DNA of 64,000 nucleotides from Paenibacillus dendritiformis (GTDB lineage: Bacteria > Bacillota > Bacilli > Paenibacillales > Paenibacillaceae). How positions within the stretch are numbered: the first letter of the stretch is position 1; every line of letters begins with the position of its first letter. The translations under genes and the position numbers were made by a program. Of this stretch, positions 17,138 to 28,176 are shown one piece after another. The notes under the pieces are model-generated. The model was given only the letters and a program-made list of their open reading frames with translations, was not told where the DNA came from and did not search any database. Location: positions 558,001 to 622,000 of the forward strand of contig NZ_OX216966.1 of assembly GCF_945605565.1 (NCBI RefSeq), in the 5' to 3' direction.

Positions 17138-18987
17138 ACGCTTGGGTCACTCCCTTCGGCCGATACCGGAAGGGTGAAGGTTACCTTCGTGCCTTCATTC
17201 CATTCCGACTCGATTCGGATATCCCCGCCATGCGCCCGCACAATTTCCCGGGCAATGGACAACCCCAGACCGGTTCCTCCCATATTTCTCGATCGCGCCT
17301 TATCGACGCGGTAGAAGCGTTCGAAGATACGCTCCAGATCTTTTTGCGGAATGCCGATGCCGTTGTCGCTCACGTTCACCTCAACGCTCGGCTTATCTTC
17401 CCGGAAGATGGCGGACAAGGTGACTTCGCCGCCATCAGCCGTATATTTCAACGCATTCGACACGAGATTGTCGAGCAGTTGATCGATCTGATCGCGGTCG
17501 ATGACGACCGGAATATTGGTTCCCTCGACCGATGCCTTCGCCGTTATCCGCTTTTTGCGGAATTGGAAGGAGAATCGGTCCAGCACATCCTCCAGCATCT
17601 CGGCAATATCGGTCGGCTGCTTGCGCATAATCGCCTGCTTCGAATCAAGCCGCGACAGATGAAGCAGATCCGTCACGAGCCGGATCATCCGTTCCGTCTC
17701 ATTGCGGATGACGCCGACGAAGCGCCCGGACAGCTCCTTCTCCTCCAGGGCGCCGTCCTCCAGCGCTTCGGCATAGCTCTTGATCGTCGTGAGCGGCGTG
17801 CGCAGCTCATGCGATACATTCGCGACGAATTCCCGGCGCGATTGCTCCAGCTTCTCCTGCTCGGTCACATCCTGCAGGACGACAATCGATCCGGTCATGC
17901 CTTCGCCGCGGCGGTGAATCGGGGTGAACGAGACGCGCAGCACCGTATCGCCGCCCGGTTGGGCCGCTTCGCCGTCCCCGTGCGCCGGAAGCAGCATCCC
18001 GTTGTTCTCCCCGCTGACGAGCTGCTCGACCTGCTGATCGGGAATGCTCAGCAGTCCGGCGATCGGCCGGCCCGAGGCATCGGCTTCCCGAATCCCCAGC
18101 ATCAGGCAAGCCCGCCGATTCACGAGTATGACTTGTCCCGCTTCATCCGTCGCGATCACGCCATCGCTCATATTGGTCAGAATGGAGGCCAGCTTCTCCT
18201 TCTCTTCCTCATTCGCATTGAGCGCTTCCTGCAGCCGCCGCGTCATATAATTGAACGCCTCGCTCAGCTGCCCGATCTCGTCCGTGCCCAGCACCGGGAC
18301 TTCGCCATCGAAGTTCCCTTCCGCGACCTTCGTCGCCTGCTTCGTGATCTCCTTGATCGGCTGCGTAATCGTATGGGCCAGAATGATGCCCAGCACCGCC
18401 GTCAGGCCGAGGGCGATCGCCATCCCCGAGAAGAAGATTCGGTTGATTCCGTTAATCGTCTCGTACAGTTCCTTCATCGACGCGACAATATACAACGCGC
18501 CGACGAGCTTCCCGTTCGAGTAGACGGGCTGGGCCATAATCTGCTTGCGCACGTTTTTGTCGTCGATGATGACTTCCTCGTTATAGCTGATGCCCTGCAG
18601 CGCGCGGTTCACGACTGGCTCCGTATTTTTGCGTCCGACATATTCCGTGCTTGTCTGCGACGAAGTCGTCAACACCCGCCCCGTCGCATCCAGCACCTGA
18701 ATCTCCATGCCGTTCATATTGATGAAGTTGCGCACGAACCGATCAATCTCTTTAATCGTATTCGGATTGTCTACCGTCTCGTCGCCCTTCAACGTCTGGC
18801 CCGTATACAGAGACAAGAGCCCTGCCGTATTCCGCAGATCCCGGGAGAAGTTCAGCGTCAACGAATTCTTCATCGAGCTGACGAAGTACACACCGATTAA
18901 TTGCATCGCGATCAGAATGAGCAATACATAAATAATGATCAGCTTCGCCTGAATGGTGCGAAAAAAACGGCCGATCCCCCGCTTCAT
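17134..18987 (-). CDS. walK: WalK, essential sensor histidine kinase
   Basis: 617 aa. Transmembrane helix 1 is at about 13-32 and helix 2 at about 184-204, with an extracytoplasmic sensor domain between. Then come HAMP (ITQPIKEITKQATKVAEG), a PAS domain (NMSDGVIATDEAGQVILVNRRA), HisKA with the phospho-His in NVSHELRTPLTT near residue 390, and an HATPase_c domain with DNGIGIPQKDLERIFERFY and GGTGLGLSIAREI. It phosphorylates WalR and controls cell-wall turnover genes. Its ATG directly abuts the walR stop codon (TAAATG). Confidence 0.96.
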   Translation of the reverse strand: MKRGIGRFFRTIQAKLIIIYVLLILIAMQLIGVYFVSSMKNSLTLNFSRDLRNTAGLLSLYTGQTLKGDETVDNPNTIKEIDRFVRNFINMNGMEIQVLDATGRVLTTSSQTSTEYVGRKNTEPVVNRALQGISYNEEVIIDDKNVRKQIMAQPVYSNGKLVGALYIVASMKELYETINGINRIFFSGMAIALGLTAVLGIILAHTITQPIKEITKQATKVAEGNFDGEVPVLGTDEIGQLSEAFNYMTRRLQEALNANEEEKEKLASILTNMSDGVIATDEAGQVILVNRRACLMLGIREADASGRPIAGLLSIPDQQVEQLVSGENNGMLLPAHGDGEAAQPGGDTVLRVSFTPIHRRGEGMTGSIVVLQDVTEQEKLEQSRREFVANVSHELRTPLTTIKSYAEALEDGALEEKELSGRFVGVIRNETERMIRLVTDLLHLSRLDSKQAIMRKQPTDIAEMLEDVLDRFSFQFRKKRITAKASVEGTNIPVVIDRDQIDQLLDNLVSNALKYTADGGEVTLSAIFREDKPSVEVNVSDNGIGIPQKDLERIFERFYRVDKARSRNMGGTGLGLSIAREIVRAHGGDIRIESEWNEGTKVTFTLPVSAEGSDPSV

Positions 18988-19722
18988 TTAGAAGCCCCCG
19001 TTACGCGGATTACGCATCATGTAACCGAGGCCCCGCCGCGTAATGATGTACTCCGGCTTGCTCGGATCATCCTCGATCTTCTCGCGCAGGCGGCGAATCG
19101 TCACGTCTACCGTACGGACATCGCCGAAGTACTCATATCCCCATACCGCCTGCAGCAGATGCTCTCGGGTCATGACCTTGCCGGCATTCCGCACCAGATA
19201 ATGAAGCAGCTCGTACTCCCGGTGGGTCAAATCGAGCATTTCCTTGTTCTTGTACACGACATACATATCCGTGTCAATCAGCAGCTCATGCAGCCGCAAG
19301 CCTTGCTTCTCGCCATTATCCGTGCCCTGCTCATCGGCCGCAGCTTGGGCGGACGCTTTATTTTGCCGGCGCAGATGCGCCTTGACCCGCGCCAGCATCT
19401 CGCGCGTGCTGAACGGCTTCGTCACATAATCGTCCGCGCCCATCTCCAGTCCCAGCACCTTGTCCAGCTCCGTATCCTTCGCCGTCAGCATAATGATCGG
19501 CATATGAAGATGCTGTCTGATCTCCCGGCACACATCCATTCCGTCCTTCACCGGCAGCATCAGATCAAGCAGGATCAGGTCCGGCTTCTCCGACAGCGCC
19601 AGCTCGACCGCCGTGCCGCCGTCGAAGGCGCAGATGACCTCGTACCCTTCCTTTTCCAGATTGAATTTGAGAATATCCGCTATCGGCTGCTCATCATCCA
19701 CCACGAGAATTTTGCCGTGCAT
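18988..19722 (-). CDS. walR: WalR, OmpR-type response regulator
   Basis: 244 aa. The receiver domain has the acidic pair DDE at 9-11, the phospho-acceptor Asp53 in LLDLMLP, Thr in MLTAKD and Lys in TKPFS. A linker of about 20 residues ([20 protein letters not shown]) is longer than usual. The C-terminal winged helix has [11 protein letters not shown] and the recognition segment [15 protein letters not shown]. The ATG at 19722 follows GAGAGGTG; a longer in-frame extension upstream has no site. It is the first gene of the walRKHIJ operon and is essential in most Firmicutes. Confidence 0.96.
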   Translation of the reverse strand: MHGKILVVDDEQPIADILKFNLEKEGYEVICAFDGGTAVELALSEKPDLILLDLMLPVKDGMDVCREIRQHLHMPIIMLTAKDTELDKVLGLEMGADDYVTKPFSTREMLARVKAHLRRQNKASAQAAADEQGTDNGEKQGLRLHELLIDTDMYVVYKNKEMLDLTHREYELLHYLVRNAGKVMTREHLLQAVWGYEYFGDVRTVDVTIRRLREKIEDDPSKPEYIITRRGLGYMMRNPRNGGF

Positions 19723-19927
19723 GAAGCCACACCTCTCTCTATCTTGAAAATGTCCCCTGTTATCATTCGGTTCCAACTTGCGATGAATCGATAGAATCAG
19801 TTCCACACGATCCGTGCCCCTCTATATTACCATATTTGCCGGCACATCCCGAATATCAACCCGGATTGGATAAAATTATAGATTCTTCTTCGCTGTACAC
19901 TTTCCTTCCGGCTTTGCCATGTATACA

Positions 19928-19959
19928 CCAAAAAGAGGCGGGAATGATTCTCCCGCCTC
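19928..19959 (-). terminator. Terminator between M23 peptidase gene and walR
   Basis: On the minus strand GAGGCGGGA / TCCCGCCTC (19959-19935), a perfect 9-bp stem with a 7-nt loop, is followed by TTTTTGG. It would end the M23 transcript before walR. Confidence 0.85.
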
Positions 19960-19979
19960 GGTATCGTTCATAATAGGTT

Positions 19980-20118
19980 GTTCAAAAAGTCCGCTGCCCA
20001 TGTAGTCTCGCCTACACTGCGCTGCTCCTTACAAGGTTTGCGAAGCAAAACTCGCTACGAAAGCGTCGGCTTCGGGTTCAAGCAACCTTCTCGGTGCTGA
20101 AAACCGGTCTTTTTGAAC
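19980..20118. repeat. 139-bp MITE-like element with terminal inverted repeats
   Basis: The ends are GTTCAAAAAGTCCG (19980-19993) and, inverted, GTTCAAAAAGACCG (20105-20118 read on the minus strand), matching at 13 of 14 positions. The inside contains a second fold-back segment (GTTTGCGAAGCAAAAC) and codes for nothing. It sits between the M23 stop codon and that gene's terminator. I see no clear target-site duplication. Confidence 0.55.
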
Positions 20119-20133
20119 TCGAACTTACTCGAA

Positions 20134-21666
20134 TTATAAGTATTTTAAAGGATTCTGGACTTCGTCGTTCACGTGGATCTCAAAATGAAGATGCGTGCCC
20201 GTCGAATTGCCCGTATTGCCCATCACGCCGATATCTTGTCCTTTTTCAACAATATCGCCGACATTGACGCCAATGGAGTTGAGATGGCCGTACAGCGTCT
20301 TATAGCCGTTGTTATGGTCGACGATGATGGCATTGCCATAGCCGCTCTTCTGTCCGGCAAAAATAATGACGCCTTCGTCCGCTGCCATGATGGAGCGATC
20401 GGACGATACGAGATCGATGCCTTTATGCGTCCGGCCCCAGCGGCTTCCGAAGCCGCTGGTCAGCGTAGCCCCGTTGACAGGCCAATCGAAGGTGCCTGAC
20501 CCTTCGCCGCGGACCACCTTCGTTCCGCGCAAAATAATCTCGGGAACGGAAGGCTCGATAACCTCCTGCTCAATCCACTCTTCATGAGTCAGCTTGCCGT
20601 TATCCTTCGTCAGACGGTACGACATCCGCTTCAGGCCCTGCTTGCCCTTGCGCACGACCTTGGATTCGCCTGCGCGCATGTCCGGATCCTCCTTGATGAT
20701 CCGCTGCGGCTCCGTCACCAAATATTCGCTGTACGCTTCCACGGTCTTGACCGTAATCATCGGCTTCGCATCGGTTAGATCCAGCTCTTGTCCCGGCTTC
20801 AGCACTTCTTCCCCGACGTTCGGGTTGTTGCGGTAGATCGTCTCCAGCGGCACATTCTGCTTTTTGGCGATCGAAGAGAGCGTGTCGCCCTCCTTCACGG
20901 CATATTTGACCGGCTTGGTTACGCCAGTCGTCAGCATCCGGAGCGCCTCCTCCGGTTCCAGCACCTGCTGCGGATCGGTATTGCTCTCGTCCATGCTTAT
21001 CCGCTCGCGGAACTCGACCGATTCCACGCGGGACATCGCCTTCGTCGCATTCGCCGAACGGACCGGTGCGGACAGCACTTTGACCTCCTTGGCCGATGTG
21101 CCTGCGCCCGCCTTGCCGGAATACTTCGACTTAATCTGGGTGAGAATCTTCTCTGCCGTCGCTTCATCCTTCACGATGCCGATGCTCTTGCCGTTCACCT
21201 TGAGCTGGACGCCAGCCGCAAACGGCTTCAGCGTACTATCCAGCTTGGCAATCGTCTCTGCCGTCGTCGGCTTCGCCTTGAAGCCGGAATCGGGCTCCGT
21301 ACGGATATTCTTCGTATCGATCTGGATATGGGCGTTCGGATATTTCCCTTGCTCTTCCTGCTGCTTCTTCACATAGAACGACTCCAGCTCGTCCAGACTG
21401 GAGACCGTTCCCAACCATTCACTATTGTTATATACGTGAAAATACGTTACCGTATTTGCATGAACATAGGCAGTTCCGCCCCAGATCGATGCAGCGATAA
21501 GCGCCGCTCCCCCCAGAGTCAGGCCGAGTTGCTTCCGATGAGCAGCGATCCACTGTTGGGCGGATTCCGGCATCATCCGACGCCACGCTGCCTTCCATTG
21601 TTGCCACCGGCTGCCTGAGACCGAATTCTTCTCATCCGTCCGGTGATCGCTATCGTAACGTTCCAT
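20134..21666 (-). CDS. Membrane-anchored M23 peptidoglycan endopeptidase with LysM and G5 domains
   Basis: 510 aa from the ATG at 21666, which follows AGAAGGAGAC; the reading frame continues upstream but without a site. A cytoplasmic N-terminus of about 46 residues precedes one transmembrane helix (LGLTLGGAALIAASIWGGTAYV). Outside are a helical region, a LysM repeat (YAVKEGDTLSSIAKKQNVPLETIYRNN), a G5 domain ending at VVRGEG, and the M23 domain with HKGIDLV, GYKTLYGHL and HLHFEIH carrying the zinc ligands. It probably cuts peptide cross-links in the wall. Standing directly upstream of walR, it is a plausible member of the WalR regulon, but no clear WalR box is visible. Confidence 0.92.
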   Translation of the reverse strand: MERYDSDHRTDEKNSVSGSRWQQWKAAWRRMMPESAQQWIAAHRKQLGLTLGGAALIAASIWGGTAYVHANTVTYFHVYNNSEWLGTVSSLDELESFYVKKQQEEQGKYPNAHIQIDTKNIRTEPDSGFKAKPTTAETIAKLDSTLKPFAAGVQLKVNGKSIGIVKDEATAEKILTQIKSKYSGKAGAGTSAKEVKVLSAPVRSANATKAMSRVESVEFRERISMDESNTDPQQVLEPEEALRMLTTGVTKPVKYAVKEGDTLSSIAKKQNVPLETIYRNNPNVGEEVLKPGQELDLTDAKPMITVKTVEAYSEYLVTEPQRIIKEDPDMRAGESKVVRKGKQGLKRMSYRLTKDNGKLTHEEWIEQEVIEPSVPEIILRGTKVVRGEGSGTFDWPVNGATLTSGFGSRWGRTHKGIDLVSSDRSIMAADEGVIIFAGQKSGYGNAIIVDHNNGYKTLYGHLNSIGVNVGDIVEKGQDIGVMGNTGNSTGTHLHFEIHVNDEVQNPLKYL

Positions 21667-22019
21667 GTCAGTCTCCTTCTGCTTCACATCTGATATCAAG
21701 ACTTCTGCGCCGATTACAACGGGACATCGAACGGTGGCCATACATGCCTGTACATGACGTACCGGCAAGGCTCGATTCCCTGTATCCGTATCCATTCTGT
21801 CTCTGCATCATGCTGCGGACCCCGACAAATGGTTAAAGTTTTGTCATCTTTTTTCCACCTTTATTACTGTAACATAGGTCGAAAGAACAATGCAACTGAT
21901 GAAAAAATGAGCAAAAGTAAGGATCTTTTCGGTTTTTACGTTCACTTATCGTTTAAAAAGAACGGTTGTCAGCACGGAGAAGGTGGTTTGAACCCGAGGC
22001 CAACTTTTTGACATCCACG
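21667..22019. other. Intergenic region upstream of the M23 peptidase gene
   Basis: AT-richer than its surroundings. It should hold the minus-strand promoter of the M23 gene. No convincing -35/-10 pair, RNA gene or ORF was found. Confidence 0.5.
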
Positions 22020-22074
22020 AAAAAACACGGTTATGCCGCCCTGCTATGCAAGATGCGTCATAACCGTGTTTTTT
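22020..22074. terminator. Bidirectional terminator
   Basis: AAAAAACACGGTTATG (22020-22035) and CATAACCGTGTTTTTT (22059-22074) are perfect inverted repeats with a run of T on either strand. It ends the downstream minus-strand gene at 22127. Confidence 0.9.
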
Positions 22075-22126
22075 ATTCATGATTGGCAAGCTGCCGTCCT
22101 GCGATTAGGCCCGGCCCGGTGAAGAC

Positions 22127-22792
22127 TTAAGGCGTTCCTTCCGGATCGTTCGCTTCGCTGTTCGCATCGGATGAAGAGGGCTGCTCCTCCGCTGTGTCAG
22201 GCTCGCCCTTCAACCATTCGAGCATCTGCCCGTATTCCTCGTCATTCAAATACTTCGCCAAAATCTGCTCGGCTTCCGTCAGCTCTGCCGCCGTCAAGCC
22301 GTCCTCCATCAGTGTGGACAGCCGCTGCATCTCCTCTTGGGGCAGCTTCTTCATCAAGGTCGCGAACAGTTGCTCCTTGTCGGATGGCGCAATCTCCTCT
22401 TTATTTCGGGACAACGCATCCGGGGAGATGACGACCCGCTCCCGCTCCGCGGCCTCGGCGGAAGAGATTCCCCCCATCACAGGCAGCGCTCCGTCACCCG
22501 GGTCCTCCTTCGGCGGATCGGATGCTTTCTTGCCTGCTGCCGGCGTTTGCGGACGCTGCGGCGTCTCCTTGCTGTTGTCCGGCTGCGCCTTGCCTCCGCC
22601 TCCGATCAGTTCCCCCCATATCGTGGTGAGCGTGAGAGAAGGCCGCTCAATCGGAATCTGGAACGTGTTCAACGCCGATTGAATATAGCGATCGACGACA
22701 ACCGCTGTCGTGGCTATCGTGATAAATCCGGATAATACGCTGACCGTCACGATGATGGCGATCAGGCGGATAATGCGTAGCGTCATACGCAT
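22127..22792 (-). CDS. Single-pass membrane protein, function unknown
   Basis: 221 aa from the ATG at 22792, 8 nt after GGGAGG. One transmembrane helix is near the N-terminus (IIRLIAIIVTVSVLSGFITI). A Pro/Lys-rich linker follows (KETPQRPQTPAAGKKASDPP), then an acidic helical region containing LMKKLPQEEMQRLSTLMEDGLTAAE that could form helical hairpins, and an acidic Ser/Asp/Glu-rich tail. The C-terminal half is probably extracytoplasmic. I do not recognise a named family. The gene lies between purA and the M23 gene on the same strand, with terminators on both sides, so it is probably transcribed alone. Confidence 0.75.
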   Translation of the reverse strand: MRMTLRIIRLIAIIVTVSVLSGFITIATTAVVVDRYIQSALNTFQIPIERPSLTLTTIWGELIGGGGKAQPDNSKETPQRPQTPAAGKKASDPPKEDPGDGALPVMGGISSAEAAERERVVISPDALSRNKEEIAPSDKEQLFATLMKKLPQEEMQRLSTLMEDGLTAAELTEAEQILAKYLNDEEYGQMLEWLKGEPDTAEEQPSSSDANSEANDPEGTP

Positions 22793-22891
22793 ACATGATG
22801 CCTCCCAGCCAGCTACCCGTCCGTCTAGCAATGGAAGAGAGAACGGATAGAGTTGCATTTGTGTTACTGCTTAGTATGCCCACAAATGCGC

Positions 22892-22929
22892 AAAAAAAAA
22901 CCGGCCGTTCCTCTCAGGAACAACCGGTT
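22892..22929 (-). terminator. purA terminator
   Basis: On the minus strand AACCGGTTGTTCC and GGAACGGCCGGTT form a stem with two G-T pairs, followed by a run of T, 22 nt after the purA stop. Confidence 0.85.
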
Positions 22930-22950
22930 ATCTTCAAGTGTCTTCATGTA

Positions 22951-24255
<1,305 letters not shown>

Positions 24256-24299
24256 TCACACACCAATATTCGCTGCATTCTTCCGAAGGCAGCATTTTA

Positions 24300-24328
24300 A
24301 GTGTATCAGCGTTAGAAGATGAAGTCAA
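24300..24328 (-). promoter_or_regulatory. purA promoter
   Basis: On the minus strand TTGACT (24328-24323) and TACACT (24305-24300) are separated by exactly 17 nt, about 65 nt upstream of the purA start codon. They fit a sigma-A promoter. Confidence 0.65.
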
Positions 24329-24330
24329 TA

Positions 24331-24386
24331 AAAAAGCGAACGTTACGTACCGACCACATATCAATGTTCGGAAAAGTAACGCTCGC
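24331..24386 (-). terminator. dnaB terminator overlapping the purA operator
   Basis: On the minus strand GCGAGCGTTAC (24386-24376) and GTAACGTTCGC (24346-24336) form a stem with one mismatch, followed by five T residues and ATTG. It lies 24 nt after the dnaB stop codon and contains both PurBoxes. Confidence 0.7.
24332..24375. promoter_or_regulatory. Probable PurR operator (two PurBoxes)
   Basis: TTTTCCGAACATT on the minus strand (24375-24363) matches the PurBox consensus AWWWCCGAACWWT at 12 of 13 positions. AAAAGCGAACGTT on the plus strand (24332-24344) matches at 11. The two are in opposite orientation, 18 nt apart, just upstream of the purA -35, the arrangement bound by the Bacillus repressor PurR. 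Confidence 0.6.
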
Positions 24387-24409
24387 ACGCTATGAATACC
24401 ATTAAATGT

Positions 24410-25765
24410 TTATCCTGTAGGCATTTCATGATGATTGCGTTCGTAGCTTACGAATTTATTGAAATTTTTGAGGAAGACGAGCTCGACGGTTCCGACCGGA
24501 CCGTTCCGCTGCTTGGCGATAATGATCTCAATGATGTTCTTCTTCTCGGTATCCTGATTGTAATAGTCATCGCGGTACAGGAAGGCGACGATATCGGCAT
24601 CCTGCTCAATCGAACCGGATTCCCGCAAGTCGGACATCATCGGGCGCTTATCCTGGCGCTGCTCCACGCCCCGGCTCAGCTGCGAGAGGGCGATGACAGG
24701 CACTTCGAGCTCCCTGGCAATCTGCTTCAGCGTCCGGGAGATCTCGGATACTTCCTGCTGCCGGTTCTCTCCCGGCTTGCCGCGGCCATGAATGAGCTGC
24801 AAGTAGTCAATCAGAATCATGCCCAGCCCGCGCTCTTTCTTCAGACGCCGGCATTTCGCCCGGATATCAGCGACCGTCACGCCCGGCGTATCATCGATAT
24901 AGACTTCGGCCTCAGAGAGCGCCGCAATCGACATCGTCAGCTTCTCCCAATCATCGTCCTCCAGCTGTCCGGTACGCAGCCGGCCTGCATCCACGTTCGA
25001 CTCCGCGCAGATCATCCGCTGAACGAGCTGTGCGGCGGACATCTCCAGACTGAAGATCGCCACTGTCTCCTTCGCCCGCACGCCGACATTCTGGGCAATA
25101 TTGAGCGCGAACGCGGTCTTCCCTACCGATGGCCGGGCCGCCACGATAATGAGGTCGCTTCGCTGGAAGCCGGACGTCATCTTGTCCAGATCGGGGAATC
25201 CTGACGGAATCCCCGTCGTCCCGCCCTGATGCTCGCTCAGGAACTCGACCCGCTCGTACACATCCATCAGCACATCCTTGATCGCGATGAAGCCGGTGGA
25301 CGAACGGCGATTGGATATTTCCAGAATTCGCCGCTCCGCATCGCTCAGCAGGCCGGAGACATCCTCGCCGCCGGAATAGCCCTCGCTCACGATCTGGGTC
25401 GCGGTCCGAATAAGGCGGCGCATCATCGACTTCTCTTCGATAATCTGCGCATAGTAATCGACGTTGGCCGCCGTCGGCACCGCGTTGGCCAGCTTCGTCA
25501 GATACGAGATGCGGCCGACATCCTCCAGCTGCTGCTTCGCCTGCAGCTTGGCCGTCAGCGTAATCAGATCGACAGGCTGATTTTCCTCGCCGAGTTCAAT
25601 CATCGCCTCGTAGATCATTTGGTGAGCCGGATCGTAGAAGTCCTCCGGCTGAATCCGTTCCATCGCCGTAATCAAGGCTTCGGCTTGCAGCAGAATCGCC
25701 CCGAGTACCGCTTGCTCCGCCTCCAGATTCTGCGGCGGAATTCGATCAACGAACAAGTCGTTCAT
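24410..25765 (-). CDS. dnaB: Replicative DNA helicase
   Basis: 451 aa (DnaC in B. subtilis naming). The N-terminal domain begins at PPQNLEAEQAVLGAILL. The RecA-like motor has Walker A ARPSVGKTAFALNIAQ, Walker B ILIDYLQLI, and DnaB motif 4 QQEVSEISRTLKQIARELEVPVIALSQLSRGVEQR. The hexamer unwinds DNA at the fork. The start codon is one base from the rplI stop codon. The gene order gdpP-rplI-dnaB-purA is that of Bacillus. A terminator follows. Confidence 0.97.
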   Translation of the reverse strand: MNDLFVDRIPPQNLEAEQAVLGAILLQAEALITAMERIQPEDFYDPAHQMIYEAMIELGEENQPVDLITLTAKLQAKQQLEDVGRISYLTKLANAVPTAANVDYYAQIIEEKSMMRRLIRTATQIVSEGYSGGEDVSGLLSDAERRILEISNRRSSTGFIAIKDVLMDVYERVEFLSEHQGGTTGIPSGFPDLDKMTSGFQRSDLIIVAARPSVGKTAFALNIAQNVGVRAKETVAIFSLEMSAAQLVQRMICAESNVDAGRLRTGQLEDDDWEKLTMSIAALSEAEVYIDDTPGVTVADIRAKCRRLKKERGLGMILIDYLQLIHGRGKPGENRQQEVSEISRTLKQIARELEVPVIALSQLSRGVEQRQDKRPMMSDLRESGSIEQDADIVAFLYRDDYYNQDTEKKNIIEIIIAKQRNGPVGTVELVFLKNFNKFVSYERNHHEMPTG

Positions 25766-25766
25766 C

Positions 25767-26210
25767 TTATTCCTCCGTGACGTGAACCTTCACTGTCGCC
25801 TTTACATCCGGGTGCAGCTTTATGGTTACATTCGTATAGCCGAGCGAACGAATCGGTTCGTCCAGTTCGATCTTACGCTTATCGATTTTGAGCTTCATCT
25901 TGCTGAGCGCTTCCGCGATCTGCTTCGTCGTAATCGCCCCGAACAGGCGGCCGCCTTCTCCCGCCTTCGCCGACAGCGGTACTGTCGTCTCATTCAAGGT
26001 CGCAGCAAGCTTCTCCGCATCCAGCTTCTCCTGCTCCTTGCGTTTTTGCTCCGATTTATGCTGTTGCTCCAGGGTCTTCAGATTGCCTTCCGTCGCCGGA
26101 CGCGCAAGTCCCTGCTTGAACAGGAAGTTCTGCGCATATCCTTCGGAGACTTCCTTGATTTGGCCCTTCTTGCCTTGTCCTTTAACATCCTGCAACAAAA
26201 TGACTTTCAT
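25767..26210 (-). CDS. rplI: 50S ribosomal protein L9
   Basis: 147 aa, the usual length. The N-terminal rRNA-binding domain has [30 protein letters not shown], a long central helix follows ([22 protein letters not shown]) and the C-terminal domain ends VKVHVTEE. The start overlaps the gdpP stop by 4 nt, and dnaB follows after one base. Confidence 0.97.
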   Translation of the reverse strand: MKVILLQDVKGQGKKGQIKEVSEGYAQNFLFKQGLARPATEGNLKTLEQQHKSEQKRKEQEKLDAEKLAATLNETTVPLSAKAGEGGRLFGAITTKQIAEALSKMKLKIDKRKIELDEPIRSLGYTNVTIKLHPDVKATVKVHVTEE

Positions 26211-28165
26211 TCGAACAACCCCTCTTCCGCATCAATTTCTTCGAGCACGCGTCTCAGCTTGGCCTCCGCTTCCTCCAGCGGACATGCCAACTGCACGGCC
26301 GCATTGGTCAGATGGCCGCCTCCGCCCAGCCGCTCCATCACCACCTGGACATTCATCTGCCCGAGCGATCGCGCGCTAATCCCGATGAGTCCGTCCGGAC
26401 GTTCGCTAATGACGAACGATGCCAGCACATCGGTCATATTCAACAGCGTATCAGCTACCTGCGCGATGAGCAACTGTGAATATTTGCGTCCTGGCTCCGT
26501 TACCGCGACCGCAATATGCCCGTACAGCATTTCCGCGCGCCGGATAATCTCGGCCTTCTCGATATATTCTTCGAGATCCTGCTTCAATACGCGCTGCACG
26601 AGCAGCGGATCGGCGCCTTGGCGGCGGAGGAAGCTGGCCGCATCGAAGGTGCGCGAACCGGTCCGCAGCGTGAAATGCTTCGTGTCCACCGTGATCCCCG
26701 CCAGCAGCGCGGTCGCTTCCAGCATGCTCAAGTTAATCCGGTTCTGGATATATTGCAGCAGCTCCGTGACGAGCTCGGCCGTGGACGACGCATACGGCTC
26801 CAGATAGACAAGCACCGCGTCGTTGATGAATTCCTCGCCGCGCCGATGATGATCGATGACGACGATCCGTTCCGAGCGCAGCAGCTTCGGCTCTTCCACC
26901 AAGGAAGCTTTGTGCGTATCGACCACGACGACCAGGCTGGCCTCGGTAATCATCTCGACGGCTTCGCCCCGGGTAATGAAGCGGGACCAGAGAATCTCGT
27001 CCCTCCGCAGGTGGTCCACCATCCGGTCGATGGACGGATTGCTGTCCTCCAGCACAATATACGCCTCGACATCAAGCATCCGGCATGCGTGCAGCACGCC
27101 GATCGCCGAACCGATCGCATCGGTATCCGGCACTTTATGCCCCATGATGAACACGGCGTCGCTCTGCTGGATGAAATCGCGCAGCGCATGCGCGATGACG
27201 CGCGCACGCACCCGCGTCCGCTTCTCGACCGCGTTCGACTTGCCTCCATAGAAAGACAGCCGCTGGCCCATGCGGACAGCGACCTGATCCCCGCCCCGGC
27301 CCAATGCGATATCCAGGCTGGATTGAGCCATCCGGCCGAGCTCGGCAATGCTGTCCGCTCCGGCAGCAATCCCCATGCTGAGCGTAACCGGGAGCTTATT
27401 GCCGAACAGCACCTCTCTCACTTCGTCCAGAATCGCGAACCGGGTCTGTTCCAGCGCCTTCAATGTCTGTACATCCATGACCAGGAAATACCGCTCGGAA
27501 GAGAGCCGCCGGATCAGAATCCCGTTCTCTGCCGCCCATTCCGTAATCTGTCCGGCGACGCGTGCAATGAGCCCGGTCCGCTGCTGGTCCTCCATGCCTT
27601 GGGTCGATTCTTCCAGATTGTCCATAATGACCGTTCCTACGGCGATGCGTTCTTCCTCGTACCGCTTGCGGATAGTCCATATCTCGGTAATGTCCGTGAA
27701 GTAGACGACCCGCTCCCCCGGGACAATATCCGCATGCACGATGCGTCCGCCGATGAACAGCTCCTGCGCGTGCTCCGAATCCTTGCCTGCCTGGAGCTGA
27801 GGGAAGACCTCCCCCAATTCCTGGCCGATCAGGCCGTCCTGCTCCACAAGCTGCGCCACATAAGCATTATGCCATTCGATGACCCGGTTCTCGCTGTACA
27901 GAAGAATGCCGTAAGGCAGATCGACGATGGCGCTCTCTCCGGCCCGCTTGACGCGAAGCCCCAGCGTGGTCAGATACAATTCGGTTTCTTGCCGGAATTT
28001 GTGTTCCGCCGCCAGCGAAGCCACAGCCAATGCGGCAATGCCGGCGAAGGCAAGCAAGCCGACCATCCAGTTGTAATAAGCGAGGACGCTCGTGACCACG
28101 ACGAGCAGCACGAACGTCCAGATGATGTGCTTGAAATACCAGCGTTGGAACAACATTTTAGGCAT
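26207..28165 (-). CDS. gdpP: Cyclic-di-AMP phosphodiesterase GdpP
   Basis: 652 aa. Two N-terminal transmembrane helices (about 14-52), a small PAS-like domain, a degenerate GGDEF domain ([14 protein letters not shown] and [14 protein letters not shown], without the GG[D/E]EF signature), and a C-terminal DHH-DHHA1 phosphodiesterase with [37 protein letters not shown] and [10 protein letters not shown]. The DHH active site is intact. It degrades c-di-AMP and so affects potassium balance, wall stress and beta-lactam tolerance. It overlaps rplI by 4 nt and follows yybS by 11 nt. Confidence 0.96.
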   Translation of the reverse strand: MPKMLFQRWYFKHIIWTFVLLVVVTSVLAYYNWMVGLLAFAGIAALAVASLAAEHKFRQETELYLTTLGLRVKRAGESAIVDLPYGILLYSENRVIEWHNAYVAQLVEQDGLIGQELGEVFPQLQAGKDSEHAQELFIGGRIVHADIVPGERVVYFTDITEIWTIRKRYEEERIAVGTVIMDNLEESTQGMEDQQRTGLIARVAGQITEWAAENGILIRRLSSERYFLVMDVQTLKALEQTRFAILDEVREVLFGNKLPVTLSMGIAAGADSIAELGRMAQSSLDIALGRGGDQVAVRMGQRLSFYGGKSNAVEKRTRVRARVIAHALRDFIQQSDAVFIMGHKVPDTDAIGSAIGVLHACRMLDVEAYIVLEDSNPSIDRMVDHLRRDEILWSRFITRGEAVEMITEASLVVVVDTHKASLVEEPKLLRSERIVVIDHHRRGEEFINDAVLVYLEPYASSTAELVTELLQYIQNRINLSMLEATALLAGITVDTKHFTLRTGSRTFDAASFLRRQGADPLLVQRVLKQDLEEYIEKAEIIRRAEMLYGHIAVAVTEPGRKYSQLLIAQVADTLLNMTDVLASFVISERPDGLIGISARSLGQMNVQVVMERLGGGGHLTNAAVQLACPLEEAEAKLRRVLEEIDAEEGLFE

Positions 28166-28176
28166 AGCTTCTCACC

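Noticed and set aside
17230..18900. 556-codon plus-strand frame opposite walK
   Set aside because: Shadow of walK; composition rich in Arg, Leu, His and no motif.
19972..20125. Target-site duplication around the 139-bp element
   Set aside because: The flanks (AATAGGTT and TCGAACTT) do not match, so transposition is not proved.
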